Of a stretch of 64,000 nucleotides of DNA, positions 8,806-17,919 are shown in pieces (position 1 is the stretch's first letter; each line of letters opens with the position of its first letter). The stretch spans positions 46,256 through 110,255 of the forward strand of contig RXJR01000020.1 of the NCBI GenBank assembly GCA_003963305.1, written 5' to 3'. The position numbers and the translations under genes are program-made. The DNA comes from Candidatus Melainabacteria bacterium. GTDB taxonomy: Bacteria; Cyanobacteriota; Vampirovibrionia; Obscuribacterales; Obscuribacteraceae. The notes below the pieces were generated by a model. That model did not search any database and was not told the DNA's origin. It was given only the letters and a program-made list of their open reading frames with translations.

Positions 8806-8958
8806 GTTCAATCTCCTTTCAATAATCTGCGCATTTAAGCGATATTTAGTTGATGGGCAATAGTGGTGCACGATCGTCGAAATTAATGGAACATCGCGCT
8901 TTCTGCATATCCGATACGCTTTCTCAGTTTTGGAGAGTACTGCGTCGGTCTTGAGAAC

Positions 8959-8993
8959 ACAATAGTGAACGTGGTATCAAATGAGCATAAAAC
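8959..8993 (-). promoter_or_regulatory. 11-bp direct-repeat promoter element, site 2
   Basis: Minus-strand reading: GTTTTAT-N4-ATTTGAT (8993-8976), 11 bases, then TATTGT as -10. It faces the HTH/coiled-coil gene whose start is at 8805. Confidence 0.6.
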
Positions 8994-9100
8994 TGGAATC
9001 GTAAGAATACGCTAATCAAGCACTGGTGCGTATTTTGCGCATAAGGATGAGGGTTGTACCACAATCAGCCGGAACCGGGAACACTAAATGTAGTGGCATG

Positions 9101-9190
9101 TTAGGTGCACGCGAGACGCGTGCGCTCCATGTTAGGTGCACGCGGGACTCTTGCGCTCCATGTTGCGCGGGACGCTATGCGTCGGATTCC
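9101..9190. repeat. GC-rich 31-bp repeats at the 3' end of the response regulator gene
   Basis: Two copies of a 31-bp unit (TTAGGTGCACGCG at 9101 and 9132, each ending GCGCTCCATG) and a partial third that runs into the 3' end of the regulator gene. The GCGGGACGC..TGCGCTCC core recurs at 35321-35458, again just after a minus-strand gene end. Plus-strand reading frames across this repeat are spurious. Confidence 0.7.
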
Positions 9191-9894
9191 GAGGCGCTTC
9201 TGTTTGCCTCAGTTGTATCCCCGGTCATATCAATCTGGTAGCCAACTTTGGGAATATTCCGGATCAACGATGGCGTATCGGGCGTGTCAATCTTCAAACG
9301 CAATCTATTTATGCATGCTCTGACGGTATCAGGAGAAGCTTCAGAATCTGAGCTCCAGACGCGCTGCATCAGCTCAGCTGTCGTAAAAACATTATTGGGA
9401 TTACGTACAAGAAACTCGAGCAAAGCCAGCTCTAAAGGCGGCAAATGCACTTCAACTTCATCCTTCCAAACGAGGTGATTGGCAAGATCGATCTTCAATC
9501 CTCTAAAGCATATGGCCGGTGCATACTGCTTGGTTTGCCGCCGCATAGCAGCGTTGATTTTCGCAGACAAAACACGCACATCACAAGGCTTGGTGACATA
9601 GTCGTCAGCACCAGTGTTGAAACCAGTTTCTATTTCACTGATATTGTCGCGACCGGTTAGAAATAAGACTGGAGTATCTGCTCCTGTCTTTCTGAATTCT
9701 GCCAAAATCGATGGGCCATCCATTTCCGGCAAATTCCAGTCAAGCACGATCACATCGAATTCGAAAAACTTCAGACGCTCTAAAGCATCGAAACCCCGCT
9801 CGCAATGCTCCACGGTGTGATGCTGGTGCTCAAGCCAAGTGATTAAGCTCTTCGCAAGCTCTCGATCGTCTTCAATTATCAGAATTTTTGCCAT
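9175..9894 (-). CDS. OmpR/PhoB-family response regulator
   Basis: A 239-residue two-component regulator. The receiver domain (residues 1-~118) has the acidic pair at positions 9-10, phospho-acceptor D52 in VIVLDWNLP, the Thr in LFLTGRD and the Lys in YVTKP. The C-terminal winged helix (~130-225) reads LELALLEFLVRNPNNVFTTAELMQRVW and ends NIPKVGYQI, typical of OmpR-type DNA-binding domains, which bind direct repeats. There is no adjacent cognate kinase; the large tandem kinase at 12039 is two genes away. It is a candidate reader of the 11-bp direct repeats found throughout the window. It is divergent from the hydrolase gene at 10088. Confidence 0.93.
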   Translation of the reverse strand: MAKILIIEDDRELAKSLITWLEHQHHTVEHCERGFDALERLKFFEFDVIVLDWNLPEMDGPSILAEFRKTGADTPVLFLTGRDNISEIETGFNTGADDYVTKPCDVRVLSAKINAAMRRQTKQYAPAICFRGLKIDLANHLVWKDEVEVHLPPLELALLEFLVRNPNNVFTTAELMQRVWSSDSEASPDTVRACINRLRLKIDTPDTPSLIRNIPKVGYQIDMTGDTTEANRSASESDA

Positions 9895-9973
9895 TGACTA
9901 TCATTATAGCGGTCCCTGAAAGAGAACTATATTCGAACTCTGCAAGCCTCGTCAAATCGGACAAAAGTCGCGT

Positions 9974-10007
9974 ATTTGACGATGATTTTACAATTTATCC
10001 GTACCCT
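9974..10007 (+). promoter_or_regulatory. 11-bp direct-repeat promoter element, site 3
   Basis: ATTTGAC-N4-ATTTTAC (9974-9991), then 10 bases and TACCCT as a weak -10. It faces the hydrolase gene starting at 10088. Confidence 0.6.
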
Positions 10008-10087
10008 GAAACATTGAATAAGTGCGCAATCGGTCAGGCAACAAAGTTTTTAGTGAGCGCTCGATGCGCAATGCACCAGGAATAGAA

Positions 10088-11524
10088 ATGGAAGCCTTCG
10101 ATAAGCCAGTACAATCAAAAACAGATACCGAGAAGGAAACTGTCAGTACAAAGCTGCTCAGAGAAGCAGAGCTGGCACTGGTATCAGTTCCGCTTGCAGC
10201 CAAAGACGCACTGCAAAATCACAAACTGGAAACACTTGGAAAAGCAGCGGCATCAGCTGGTTTGACAATTGGCATGTCTTTCCTCTCTAAATCGACAGCT
10301 ATACCTCTGACAGCCGCCGGCATCGTAGCAGGTGTATCAGATCTTGCCTCAAACGGTGGAAAAATAGCTGACGCTTTTGTCGACAATTGGCAATCAGATC
10401 GCAATTGGCAGAAAAACCTGAATACAGTTCAGAATACGTTGGGTAAGTTTTCAGTTGATTTCGCCATTGGAAGTCTCGCAGGCACCGGAACCAACATGGC
10501 AATGCAAAAGCTAGCCTTCAGACCAAGCGCCGAAGTCATTCCCTTTCCACGTGCCAACTTCCCTGTTATCCCCGGTTCAGACTTCCAATCAACAATTGTC
10601 AGCGAAGGACGCCTGCGAAAGTTCGATATACATCTTCCAAAAGATTTGAATCCGTCGGCACCCACAGATGTTCTTCTAGCATTTGATGGAGTGCAGATCA
10701 ATCGCCAACCTGCCATTCCGGGACTGAATAAACTAGCCGACAAACACAATTTCATCGCAATTGTTCCTCATGCAGATACGAACATCTCGCTGCCTGGCTT
10801 CAAAGTCTCATCATGGAACGCGCCAGGAGTGGGTGTATTCACCCCGGGCAAACCATTTTTCGGACACAATCGACCGTATGACGATACGAGATTCGTACAC
10901 GATATTCTCGACCAGGTAGACAAGCGCATTCCTATAGGAAAAATTGGACTGGCTGGATTCTCGGAGGGCGCCGGCATGGCCATGCACCTGGCCGGCATCT
11001 TGCCCAAAGAAAGACTTCTTGGAGTAGCATCGCTGTCAGGCGCTGTGCTCGGCACTGAAGCTCCAATGCACAAAGGCTTAACGACCTTAATTGTCCTCGG
11101 TGGAAAAGACAAAACCCTACCAATTGAAGGCGGCAGTAATGGTCCGACGAAGTGGCTCGACTGGCTCGGACATCGTAAAGTTACTGAACTTTCAAAACCG
11201 CTCTCATTAGCTCCAAGGCTAGCCGAGCACCACGGAATAACAAGTCAACCTGTGATCAGCGAAAGCAATGGCGTAATCGAAACAGTCTACAGCGCAGGCG
11301 AATCGTCGCCAGCTAAAGTACACCAGTTTCTCATCAAAGCCGGTGAGCATGCCTGGCCAGGAAAAGATGAACCTCCAGCCGGACTGAATGCGCGCTTAAT
11401 GCGATTGGTAAATGGAAATCCTTCTGATTTCGATATAAACGAGCGCATCGCGAATCTGATTATGAACAGGGGAATTCAGAGAAACTTCGACGCACCGCCC
11501 ACGATGCACGCCCGGGTCGCCTGA
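10088..11524 (+). CDS. Alpha/beta hydrolase (PHB-depolymerase/feruloyl-esterase-like) with N-terminal helical domain
   Basis: A 478-residue protein from ATG 10088 (AGGAATAG just before it; the frame opens at a GTG at 10022). The first ~150 residues are helical and contain a hydrophobic segment (AGLTIGMSFLSKSTAIPLTAAGIVAGV); a comparable segment occurs in the proteins at 32325 and 19379. Residues ~170-440 form an alpha/beta hydrolase: VLLAFDGVQINRQP, the nucleophile elbow GFSEGAGMA, the acid in VLGGKDKTLP and the His in AGEHAWPG. This arrangement matches the extracellular PHB-depolymerase/LpqC-type esterases, though no signal peptide is seen. Substrate unknown. It has its own 11-bp-repeat promoter element. 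Confidence 0.8.
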   Translation: MEAFDKPVQSKTDTEKETVSTKLLREAELALVSVPLAAKDALQNHKLETLGKAAASAGLTIGMSFLSKSTAIPLTAAGIVAGVSDLASNGGKIADAFVDNWQSDRNWQKNLNTVQNTLGKFSVDFAIGSLAGTGTNMAMQKLAFRPSAEVIPFPRANFPVIPGSDFQSTIVSEGRLRKFDIHLPKDLNPSAPTDVLLAFDGVQINRQPAIPGLNKLADKHNFIAIVPHADTNISLPGFKVSSWNAPGVGVFTPGKPFFGHNRPYDDTRFVHDILDQVDKRIPIGKIGLAGFSEGAGMAMHLAGILPKERLLGVASLSGAVLGTEAPMHKGLTTLIVLGGKDKTLPIEGGSNGPTKWLDWLGHRKVTELSKPLSLAPRLAEHHGITSQPVISESNGVIETVYSAGESSPAKVHQFLIKAGEHAWPGKDEPPAGLNARLMRLVNGNPSDFDINERIANLIMNRGIQRNFDAPPTMHARVA

Positions 11525-11546
11525 GTATTCGCGACAGTTCTATAAG

Positions 11547-11753
11547 CTAGCGTGACCTGACTGAGAAGCTTGCAAGACCTTCGTCAAAGATGGTTGTGAC
11601 ACCTGTCAAAAAAGCTAGCGTGATCTGGGCCAGCGTGATTCGAACGGGTGTGCTCCGGATATGCCGTGCCCACTTGCCACGCTTAAAAGAGTCGCTTGTC
11701 AGAAGGAATTCTTTTGACAACCACAGCGTTACTAGCGCGAAAAGACAACTCAC
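11547..11753 (-). CDS. Possible small protein with one hydrophobic segment
   Basis: A 68-residue frame from GTG 11751-11753 containing FALVTLWL and ITLAQITLAFLTGVTTIF. The SD is poor. The main support is a well-formed 11-bp-repeat promoter element pointing at it from 11881-11898. Parts of the frame derive from a repeated AGCTAGCGTGA sequence at about 11552 and 11611. The rest of 11525-12038 shows no other gene. Confidence 0.3.
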   Translation of the reverse strand: MSCLFALVTLWLSKEFLLTSDSFKRGKWARHIRSTPVRITLAQITLAFLTGVTTIFDEGLASFSVRSR

Positions 11754-11858
11754 AAACTCGCCACAGCGTCAGCACGACACAGAGATGTCGTTGTTAAAGT
11801 CCATTGCAGCCCGGCACCGCTGATTCGGTTAATTGCGGTCGAGCAGCAAATCAATGGC

Positions 11859-11898
11859 GTAAAATTATGAAGTCAGCCGTATAAAATACACGTAAAAT
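11859..11898 (-). promoter_or_regulatory. 11-bp direct-repeat promoter element, site 4
   Basis: Minus-strand reading: ATTTTAC-N4-ATTTTAT (11898-11881), 11 bases, then CATAAT as -10. A further half-site, ATTTTAC, lies exactly 22 bp (two periods) away at 11865-11859. It faces the small frame at 11547-11753 and lies about 140 bp upstream of the oppositely oriented kinase gene. Confidence 0.6.
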
Positions 11899-12038
11899 GC
11901 GCTTATTGGACAGAGAGGCTTAAGGATTAGATGGTTAGTGCGCTCTGTTCATCCACGAATTCAATACCACAAGGCATCACACGGCACAAAAGACAGGTAT
12001 GTTCTCATACCAACACTTTAAAAGCTGGCAGACCATAG

Positions 12039-15000
12039 GTGAAAACATTAGATGCTGTGCAAGCCGAACCGACTCTGACCTCAGAGAAACCGAAGCGCCC
12101 CTACACTCCGAGCATTCTTCGAAAGGGTCTGGTTCTGGTCCTCGTGCCCAGCATCCTGGGCAGCGCTCTAATGCTATTGCTGAATGGAATCTGGTATTCG
12201 ACCAGTAAACTAACTTTTGAATCTCAAAAGAAGAGCCAGATCGTTTTCAAACTAAATAACGCCTTCTCAGGGCTGATCGACTACGTTTTCGATTTGATGA
12301 CGTATAGCTTCAAACCGACTGAACGAATTAAAGAGCGTCAGATTGAAGTAAGAAAAGTGCTGGCAAATGAGCTAAAAGAGCTGAAAGAAGCAGAACAACT
12401 CGATCAAAAAAAATACGCTGAGATCAAATCGATTGAAAAAGAACTCCTGGAAATCGTCGACGAAGCTGACAAACTCGCCTCAGACCTGGCAAATAAGCCG
12501 CCCCAGAAGAGCGTCTCTCAACCGATCACAAAAATAAGCGAGTATCAAGACAAGGAAGGAAACATACGACACGTCGGGCCAAAAGAGTTCGACAACTACG
12601 CTTCCAGCGTGCAAAAGGGCAACATCCACATTCGTCTTTACCCGCGAGAACGCTCCCCCGAGTCTAATGAATTCGGGCTCGTCATCACATTTCCAGATGG
12701 AAAAAAATCAGTATCAACAAAAAACGGCAAGCTCGGCTATGTCGAATATCCGACAGGTATCACGCAGTACTTCGGACCGATGGATGGTGACAACTATCGA
12801 TATGAGAAACGAAAAGATGGGGTTATCGTCAAAACGTTCACTGACGGCTCATTTGAATATGACTACCCCAACGGTGCCAAGAAGTACACAACCAGAAATG
12901 GCGATTTGGCCAGTCCAAAACCACGTTCGGTGCGTAACACTGTTGCACTGGGCGATTGGGAACCACCAGTCAATAGCAACTACAAAGACAACCGGGACCG
13001 GTTCGCAAATATTGCCAGCCTGGTTTCACACGGACAACAGCTCGCCGACAGTGTCGAATCAGTAATCAAATCTGAGAGATTAGCACAGCAGAATGCTCGC
13101 TCCGAGCAAGACTTCTTGAGATTACTGTCCAAGGTTATTGTGGTTTTTAGCTTCCTCAGCGCAGCAGGACTTTCTGCCTTCGTTTTGATGAATTTTGTCC
13201 GACAGATCATTCTGCGCTTGCGCGTACTGAATACGAATGCCGCAGGTCTCTCACAACTGAAAAAATCAACTACTCACCTGGACGGTGACGATGAACTAAC
13301 TTACCTCGATAAGGTGTTTCAAGAAACAGAACAAGAGTTAGCGGAAGCAGCGGAGCAGCACAAATCAATTATGCAGATGGTGGCGCACGACATGCGATCA
13401 CCGATTATGGCAATGCAAATTTACATCGAAGTATTTCAAGACATGGCGCAGGAATTGCTTCAAGAAGCAGCAGCGCAGTGGTGCGACAGCATCAAAACCG
13501 GATCGAATCGCGTACTTGCGTTCGTCACCGACTTGCTAACGTTAGAGCGACTGGAGTCAGGTGGCGTTACGCTGCAACCGGTCGAGATTTCATTGAAAGA
13601 GCTGGTCGACGAATGCGCAAATGCTTCACTACCAGACAAAAATACCAAACAGATAGTCATCGAGAATCAATGCCACCTCGACTCAATTTCTGCCGACAGG
13701 GAGAAAGTCAAGCAAGTAATCGCCTCTTACCTCGCTATCGCGGTTCGATGCGCATCCCCGCAATCGGTAGTAGTGGTCGAAACCGAGCGAACATTTGACA
13801 CAGTCAAGTTGAGCGTAACTGAAAATAGTGGCTCCTGGACCAACTCAACAAACAAGACATTCGGCAGATTTCAGTTACCACAAGATCGAGATGAGAACTC
13901 AGAGTTCAGACTTTCACTGGCAACAGCGAAGCTGCTGATTGAAGCACATGGTGGCGAAGTTGGTGCCCTAACCGCTCCAGGCGTAGGCAGTAAATTTTGG
14001 TTCTCACTGCCGATAAGAAGACTAGCCGCGCCTGAACCAATGGAAACCACTGCAAGCAACAAAGTATCTTTGAGAGAGTTTTTCAAACCAGGCTTAGCCA
14101 GGCATTCTGTAATAATTGCTCTATTTCCGCTGTTGCTGCAGGCGGCCTGGTTACTATGGATTAACAGACAGCTCGACGAATCGGAACGCCTGCAACGCAT
14201 CGAACAGCGCCAGTCAGACCTGGTTGCACTAACAAACAACATTGTAATGTCAGTGTTTAGAGCTAATAGTGGCATGGCAGGCTTTCTTGTTCAGAAGGAC
14301 CCAATATCGAGAGATTTGGCGACGAGAAACTTCAAACTGCTGGATGAACAACTCACACAGCTAAATCAACTAATGCCTGATGATGGCAGCCAAAATAAAA
14401 CTTGGGACGATCTGAGAGTATTTGTGCAGGACGAGCTGACCCAAATGGAGAGAACCCTTTCACAGGAAGAAGACGACAGTAATACCGGACTTACCGAAAT
14501 GGGTAACTTACTCAATCGAGTCGGTGATTTATTCGCCGAAGTTCCGGCACTGATGGCTGACGACTTGAAAAAACTGGCAGTAATTCAAGCAAAACAAGAA
14601 GAATTCAGATTACAGGTACAAAATCTGATCGTCCTCACCATTCCCTTTAACATTGCCCTTTCACTTGGACTGCTCTGGCTATTCAACCGCAACATCACTA
14701 GCCGCTTGTACGTTGTCGTAAATAATGCTCGCAAACTGCCTGGTCGCGAACCGCTAGATGCAGCACTGAAAGGCGATGATGATATCGCTAACCTCGATAT
14801 ATTGCTGCACAATGCGGCTGAAGAATTGGCACGATCGGATGAGCAACGACGTGGAATGATGGACATTGTGGCGCATGATATTCGCTCGCCTCTTGTTGCC
14901 GTTGAAACTTCACTGTCGCTCTTAGAGCGCGGTGTTCCAGCTGATTTAGATGAAAAGGCTGCCGACTGTCTGAAGTCAGTGAGAAACAACGTCAATCGAG

Positions 15001-15548
15001 TGTTGACCCTGGCAGATGACTTGCTAACTATCGATAGCCTTAAGGACAACAGCATCGAAATCAGGGTCAGACGCTGCGAGATGGGTCAGATTGCAAAAGA
15101 TGCAGCTGACTCGATTAGAAGCCTTGCACAGGCGAAAAAGATTGATATCAAGATCGATTGTCCTGATATGACGATATACCTCGACGATCAACGCATGATG
15201 CAAGTTCTCATCAATTTGCTGACGAACGCTATCAAGTTTTCCGACAACAATACAAAGATTACCATCGGTGCCCGCAAACAGAAAAACGGTTTGCAACTCT
15301 TCATCGAAGATGAAGGAAAAGGCATGGACGCAGAGACTGCCAGCAAAGTATTCGAAAAATACGTCACCGGCAAGCAGAAAGAGAAAGCATTCGGTCTGGG
15401 ATTGGCCATCTGCAAGTTAATCGTAACCGCGCATGAGGGAACGATAACTGTCGACAGCCAGATCGGGCGAGGCAGTACGTTCTTTATAACGCTGCCGCAC
15501 GCGCTAGATCCAAGCGCTTGCCGGTCAACCAACGAATCGCTGGTTTAG
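12039..15548 (+). CDS. Tandem histidine kinase with two complete sensor-kinase modules
   Basis: A 1169-residue membrane protein built as two sensor kinases in a row. Module 1: TM ~30-53, a ~300-residue outer region with Tyr/Gly MORN-like repeats (VEYPTGITQYFGP, FEYDYPNGAKKY), TM ~365-390, a HAMP-like linker, H-box VAHDMRSP with H450, then an ATPase region. Module 2: TM ~690-710, a four-helix CHASE3-like sensor, TM ~862-884, H-box VAHDIRSP with H946, N-box NLLTNAIKFS, G1 EDEGKGM and G2 FGLGLAICK. In module 1 the ATPase boxes are broken: the N-box Asn is missing (QVIASYLAIAVR), no DxGxG is seen and G2 reads FRLSLATAK. Probably only module 2 binds ATP. Start is GTG 12039; the SD is weak. No regulator gene is adjacent. 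Confidence 0.9.
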   Translation: MKTLDAVQAEPTLTSEKPKRPYTPSILRKGLVLVLVPSILGSALMLLLNGIWYSTSKLTFESQKKSQIVFKLNNAFSGLIDYVFDLMTYSFKPTERIKERQIEVRKVLANELKELKEAEQLDQKKYAEIKSIEKELLEIVDEADKLASDLANKPPQKSVSQPITKISEYQDKEGNIRHVGPKEFDNYASSVQKGNIHIRLYPRERSPESNEFGLVITFPDGKKSVSTKNGKLGYVEYPTGITQYFGPMDGDNYRYEKRKDGVIVKTFTDGSFEYDYPNGAKKYTTRNGDLASPKPRSVRNTVALGDWEPPVNSNYKDNRDRFANIASLVSHGQQLADSVESVIKSERLAQQNARSEQDFLRLLSKVIVVFSFLSAAGLSAFVLMNFVRQIILRLRVLNTNAAGLSQLKKSTTHLDGDDELTYLDKVFQETEQELAEAAEQHKSIMQMVAHDMRSPIMAMQIYIEVFQDMAQELLQEAAAQWCDSIKTGSNRVLAFVTDLLTLERLESGGVTLQPVEISLKELVDECANASLPDKNTKQIVIENQCHLDSISADREKVKQVIASYLAIAVRCASPQSVVVVETERTFDTVKLSVTENSGSWTNSTNKTFGRFQLPQDRDENSEFRLSLATAKLLIEAHGGEVGALTAPGVGSKFWFSLPIRRLAAPEPMETTASNKVSLREFFKPGLARHSVIIALFPLLLQAAWLLWINRQLDESERLQRIEQRQSDLVALTNNIVMSVFRANSGMAGFLVQKDPISRDLATRNFKLLDEQLTQLNQLMPDDGSQNKTWDDLRVFVQDELTQMERTLSQEEDDSNTGLTEMGNLLNRVGDLFAEVPALMADDLKKLAVIQAKQEEFRLQVQNLIVLTIPFNIALSLGLLWLFNRNITSRLYVVVNNARKLPGREPLDAALKGDDDIANLDILLHNAAEELARSDEQRRGMMDIVAHDIRSPLVAVETSLSLLERGVPADLDEKAADCLKSVRNNVNRVLTLADDLLTIDSLKDNSIEIRVRRCEMGQIAKDAADSIRSLAQAKKIDIKIDCPDMTIYLDDQRMMQVLINLLTNAIKFSDNNTKITIGARKQKNGLQLFIEDEGKGMDAETASKVFEKYVTGKQKEKAFGLGLAICKLIVTAHEGTITVDSQIGRGSTFFITLPHALDPSACRSTNESLV

Positions 15549-15593
15549 ATCACGAGATCAGACTAGTCCAAAGAACGAACATCAGGATTCCGA

Positions 15594-16748
15594 TTAGTTA
15601 TCGAATTCCGCCTTTCCATCGGCTGAAAGGTGACCGTGATAAACCTTGCCTTTGATAGTCCAGGTCATATTGTAGCGACCGTTTGTGTCACGCTCACCGT
15701 GTGCTTCTGTTACACCACTCATTGTGATGTCTTGATGATTGCTTGCGGCTCTCGCCTGGATTTCGGCACCATCGCCACCGTATTTAGTGGTGAAACTCTT
15801 CACACCGCGACTATCACGCTCCGATGTCGTCGTATAAGGAGTCCTCATGTCAACGTAATTTGCCTCGTCGTGGTACCCAAGATTGTGCAAAGCGTTAGTG
15901 AGATATCCTCCGCCCCAATAGTGCACACGACTATCATTTAGACGTCCACTTTCGGTCGTTTGCTGAGTTCCAGAGGCAGTTGTCTCAGTATTTCGTGCAT
16001 GTGCTTCCCGACTGTTTACGTTTTCACCATAAGGAGTTTCGCCCTGACCTTTAGGCATCTCACTAAAAGACGCAGATCTCAAATCTGCTGCCGGAGCGTG
16101 CATTTCGCCCGGCTTAAGATGCTTCGCCCATTGATTGACAGCATCTTTACCGTGATAGCCGGCTTCCGCAGCCATTCTTCTCTGAGCATTCGCAATATCA
16201 GTATTGCTCGCATGCCAGTCGTTCATGCCGCGCTGATGTGCTTGCGCTTCAAGAACCTGGCGGGTAGCGCCCCAGGCGCCCTGCTTTCCACCATCAACGT
16301 TGTAAACTCCAGATCCGTCGGCTTTAATCTGGCCGCCACCCTGGTCGTTAGGTACAGTAACGTTCTTACCTTTACCAGCGGACTGTTGTTCACCGACGAT
16401 TCGATGACCATTACCATCAGTGGCAACTGGACCTGCTTTTCCACCGTCCTTCATGTGAACTTTATTGCCGTGCGAATCCTGTCCAAGCAATTCGCCTTTT
16501 GAGCCAGTTCCTGTTATGAAAACATCAGGAAACCCGTGGCTATGAACGTATTGATTAGCTGACGTCAAAGCATTTCTCACATTCTCAGAATTGGAATATG
16601 TGCCACCAGAGCCGGTGCCATGATCTGAGCCATGCTGTCTGGCTTGTTGCACTTCAGTGTACAGACGTCCGATCGGGTGTTCGTCGTGTCCACCCTCTGT
16701 AGGGGTCTTATGCTGTTTCGCTTCTGGTTGTTCTGTTCGAAGTGCCAT
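15594..16748 (-). CDS. Hydrophilic Gly/His/Gln-rich protein of unknown function
   Basis: A 384-residue, strongly hydrophilic protein without signal peptide or membrane segment. The N-terminal 150 residues are rich in Gly, His, Asn and Lys with extended strand-like motifs (GNKVHMKDGGKAGPV, GVYNVDGGKQGAWG), the middle is helical (DIANAQRRMAAEAGY), and the C-terminus is beta-rich (YNMTWTIKGKVYHGHLSADGK). ATG 16746-16748 is chosen because ATGGAG lies before it. The composition resembles a surface or exported substrate. Promoter element site 5 lies 84 bp upstream. Confidence 0.65.
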   Translation of the reverse strand: MALRTEQPEAKQHKTPTEGGHDEHPIGRLYTEVQQARQHGSDHGTGSGGTYSNSENVRNALTSANQYVHSHGFPDVFITGTGSKGELLGQDSHGNKVHMKDGGKAGPVATDGNGHRIVGEQQSAGKGKNVTVPNDQGGGQIKADGSGVYNVDGGKQGAWGATRQVLEAQAHQRGMNDWHASNTDIANAQRRMAAEAGYHGKDAVNQWAKHLKPGEMHAPAADLRSASFSEMPKGQGETPYGENVNSREAHARNTETTASGTQQTTESGRLNDSRVHYWGGGYLTNALHNLGYHDEANYVDMRTPYTTTSERDSRGVKSFTTKYGGDGAEIQARAASNHQDITMSGVTEAHGERDTNGRYNMTWTIKGKVYHGHLSADGKAEFDN

Positions 16749-16814
16749 GATGTGCTCCATTTTGAAAATCAGCCGCTCGGCGAGGTTTCAATTGCCTGCC
16801 TTACAAGTGAGATT

Positions 16815-16849
16815 AGTCTAAACATCCACCCATAAAATAGAGATAAAAC
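16815..16849 (-). promoter_or_regulatory. 11-bp direct-repeat promoter element, site 5
   Basis: Minus-strand reading: GTTTTAT-N4-ATTTTAT (16849-16832), 11 bases, TAGACT as -10. It faces the gene starting at 16748. Confidence 0.65.
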
Positions 16850-16856
16850 GCATTCA

Positions 16857-17612
16857 CTAATTTGCGAGAGCCAGGCTTGCCAGCGCCGGGTTTATCTGAA
16901 TAGCCCGGTAATAATCGGCCTGCGCCAACTCCTCCTGGTACAAAAACGAGTATGCGTGCGATCGGAGCCAATAAGCAATTGCATTACCGGAGTCAACTTC
17001 CAAATATCTGGTCAAATCCTCGACGGATTGCCTGAACTCCTTGAGCGCCAACAGTGCCTGCCCACGGATCAAAAATGCGAAAATGAGCTCCCGAGATGAT
17101 TCCAGCGCGATACTACAATCTTTAACTGCCTGCTCGTACATCTTTATGACGTTCAATACGGCAGCTCTCTTTAAATAGGATTCGCCAGAACCACTGATCG
17201 CAATATCGTGGTTCAAGTCTTGCAATGCTCCATAATAGTGCTCACGCTTATATAAGATCGTTGCTCGATTTGCATAAGACAAAGAAGTTTCAGGCGCGAG
17301 CGAAATAGATTTATCAAAATCTCTGAGCGCCAAATCATCTTGTCCCAATTGCGCGTAAATGCAACCACGCGCATTGAAAGCCTGTTCAAAACTCGAATTC
17401 AGTCGCACCGCCGCAGTAAAGTCTGCAAGCGCATGCTCCAATGAACCTCGCTGATAATGCGCTAAACCTTTATTGTAGTAATCCAGAGCGAGGTTATCGT
17501 TGAGGATTATCGTGTTACCGCAATTCTCCACAATTCGTGGCGTTTGCCCAGTCGAACAAAAGACCGCGCTTCTGCTCTGCATGGACTGGGATGGACCTGA
17601 GTGCATCTCCAT
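16857..17612 (-). CDS. TPR-repeat protein
   Basis: A 251-residue protein with about six tetratricopeptide repeats from residue ~42 to the C-terminus; clear ones are DYYNKGLAHYQRGSLEHALADF, AFNARGCIYAQLGQDDLALRDF and AYWLRSHAYSFLYQEELAQADY. TPR arrays mediate protein-protein contacts. The first 40 residues are unrelated and contain no export signal. The SD is GAGGTAGGTGA ahead of ATG 17612. Its promoter element (site 6) lies 54 bp upstream. Binding partner unknown. Confidence 0.85.
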   Translation of the reverse strand: MEMHSGPSQSMQSRSAVFCSTGQTPRIVENCGNTIILNDNLALDYYNKGLAHYQRGSLEHALADFTAAVRLNSSFEQAFNARGCIYAQLGQDDLALRDFDKSISLAPETSLSYANRATILYKREHYYGALQDLNHDIAISGSGESYLKRAAVLNVIKMYEQAVKDCSIALESSRELIFAFLIRGQALLALKEFRQSVEDLTRYLEVDSGNAIAYWLRSHAYSFLYQEELAQADYYRAIQINPALASLALAN

Positions 17613-17648
17613 TCGTCACCTACCTCTACAAAATCTGAACACGTTCAA

Positions 17649-17683
17649 ATCATGGATAATCGTGAATAAAATCGATATCAAAT
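17649..17683 (-). promoter_or_regulatory. 11-bp direct-repeat promoter element, site 6
   Basis: Minus-strand reading: ATTTGAT-N4-ATTTTAT (17683-17666), 11 bases, CATGAT as -10. It faces the TPR gene starting at 17612. Confidence 0.65.
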
Positions 17684-17791
17684 CTGATTCGTAATAATAC
17701 GCAGAGCCTGACAGTTTCAAGCTTTCAAAGAATCGAAAGGATGTACAGCCATCCTTTTGTATACAGTGGAAATCGCTGGTAGCCGAAAAGG

Positions 17792-17839
<48 letters not shown>

Positions 17840-17862
17840 ACCGCTGCTAGCAAGAGAGAAAG

Positions 17863-17888
17863 CCGCTATTCACTCCATTGAATAGCGG
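17863..17888 (-). terminator. Intrinsic terminator of the 77-aa gene
   Basis: CCGCTATTCA and TGAATAGCGG arms form a perfect 10-bp stem around ATGGAG; on the minus strand it is followed by a pyrimidine-rich CTTTCTCTC tract, 32 bases after the stop at 17920. Confidence 0.7.
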
Positions 17889-17919
17889 TTGCCGAGGAAT
17901 CAAAAAGCAATCTACTTAT

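Noticed and set aside
9026-9351. Overlapping plus-strand frames rich in Arg, His, Cys and Ala
   Set aside because: They are translations of the GC-rich repeats and lie opposite the response-regulator gene.
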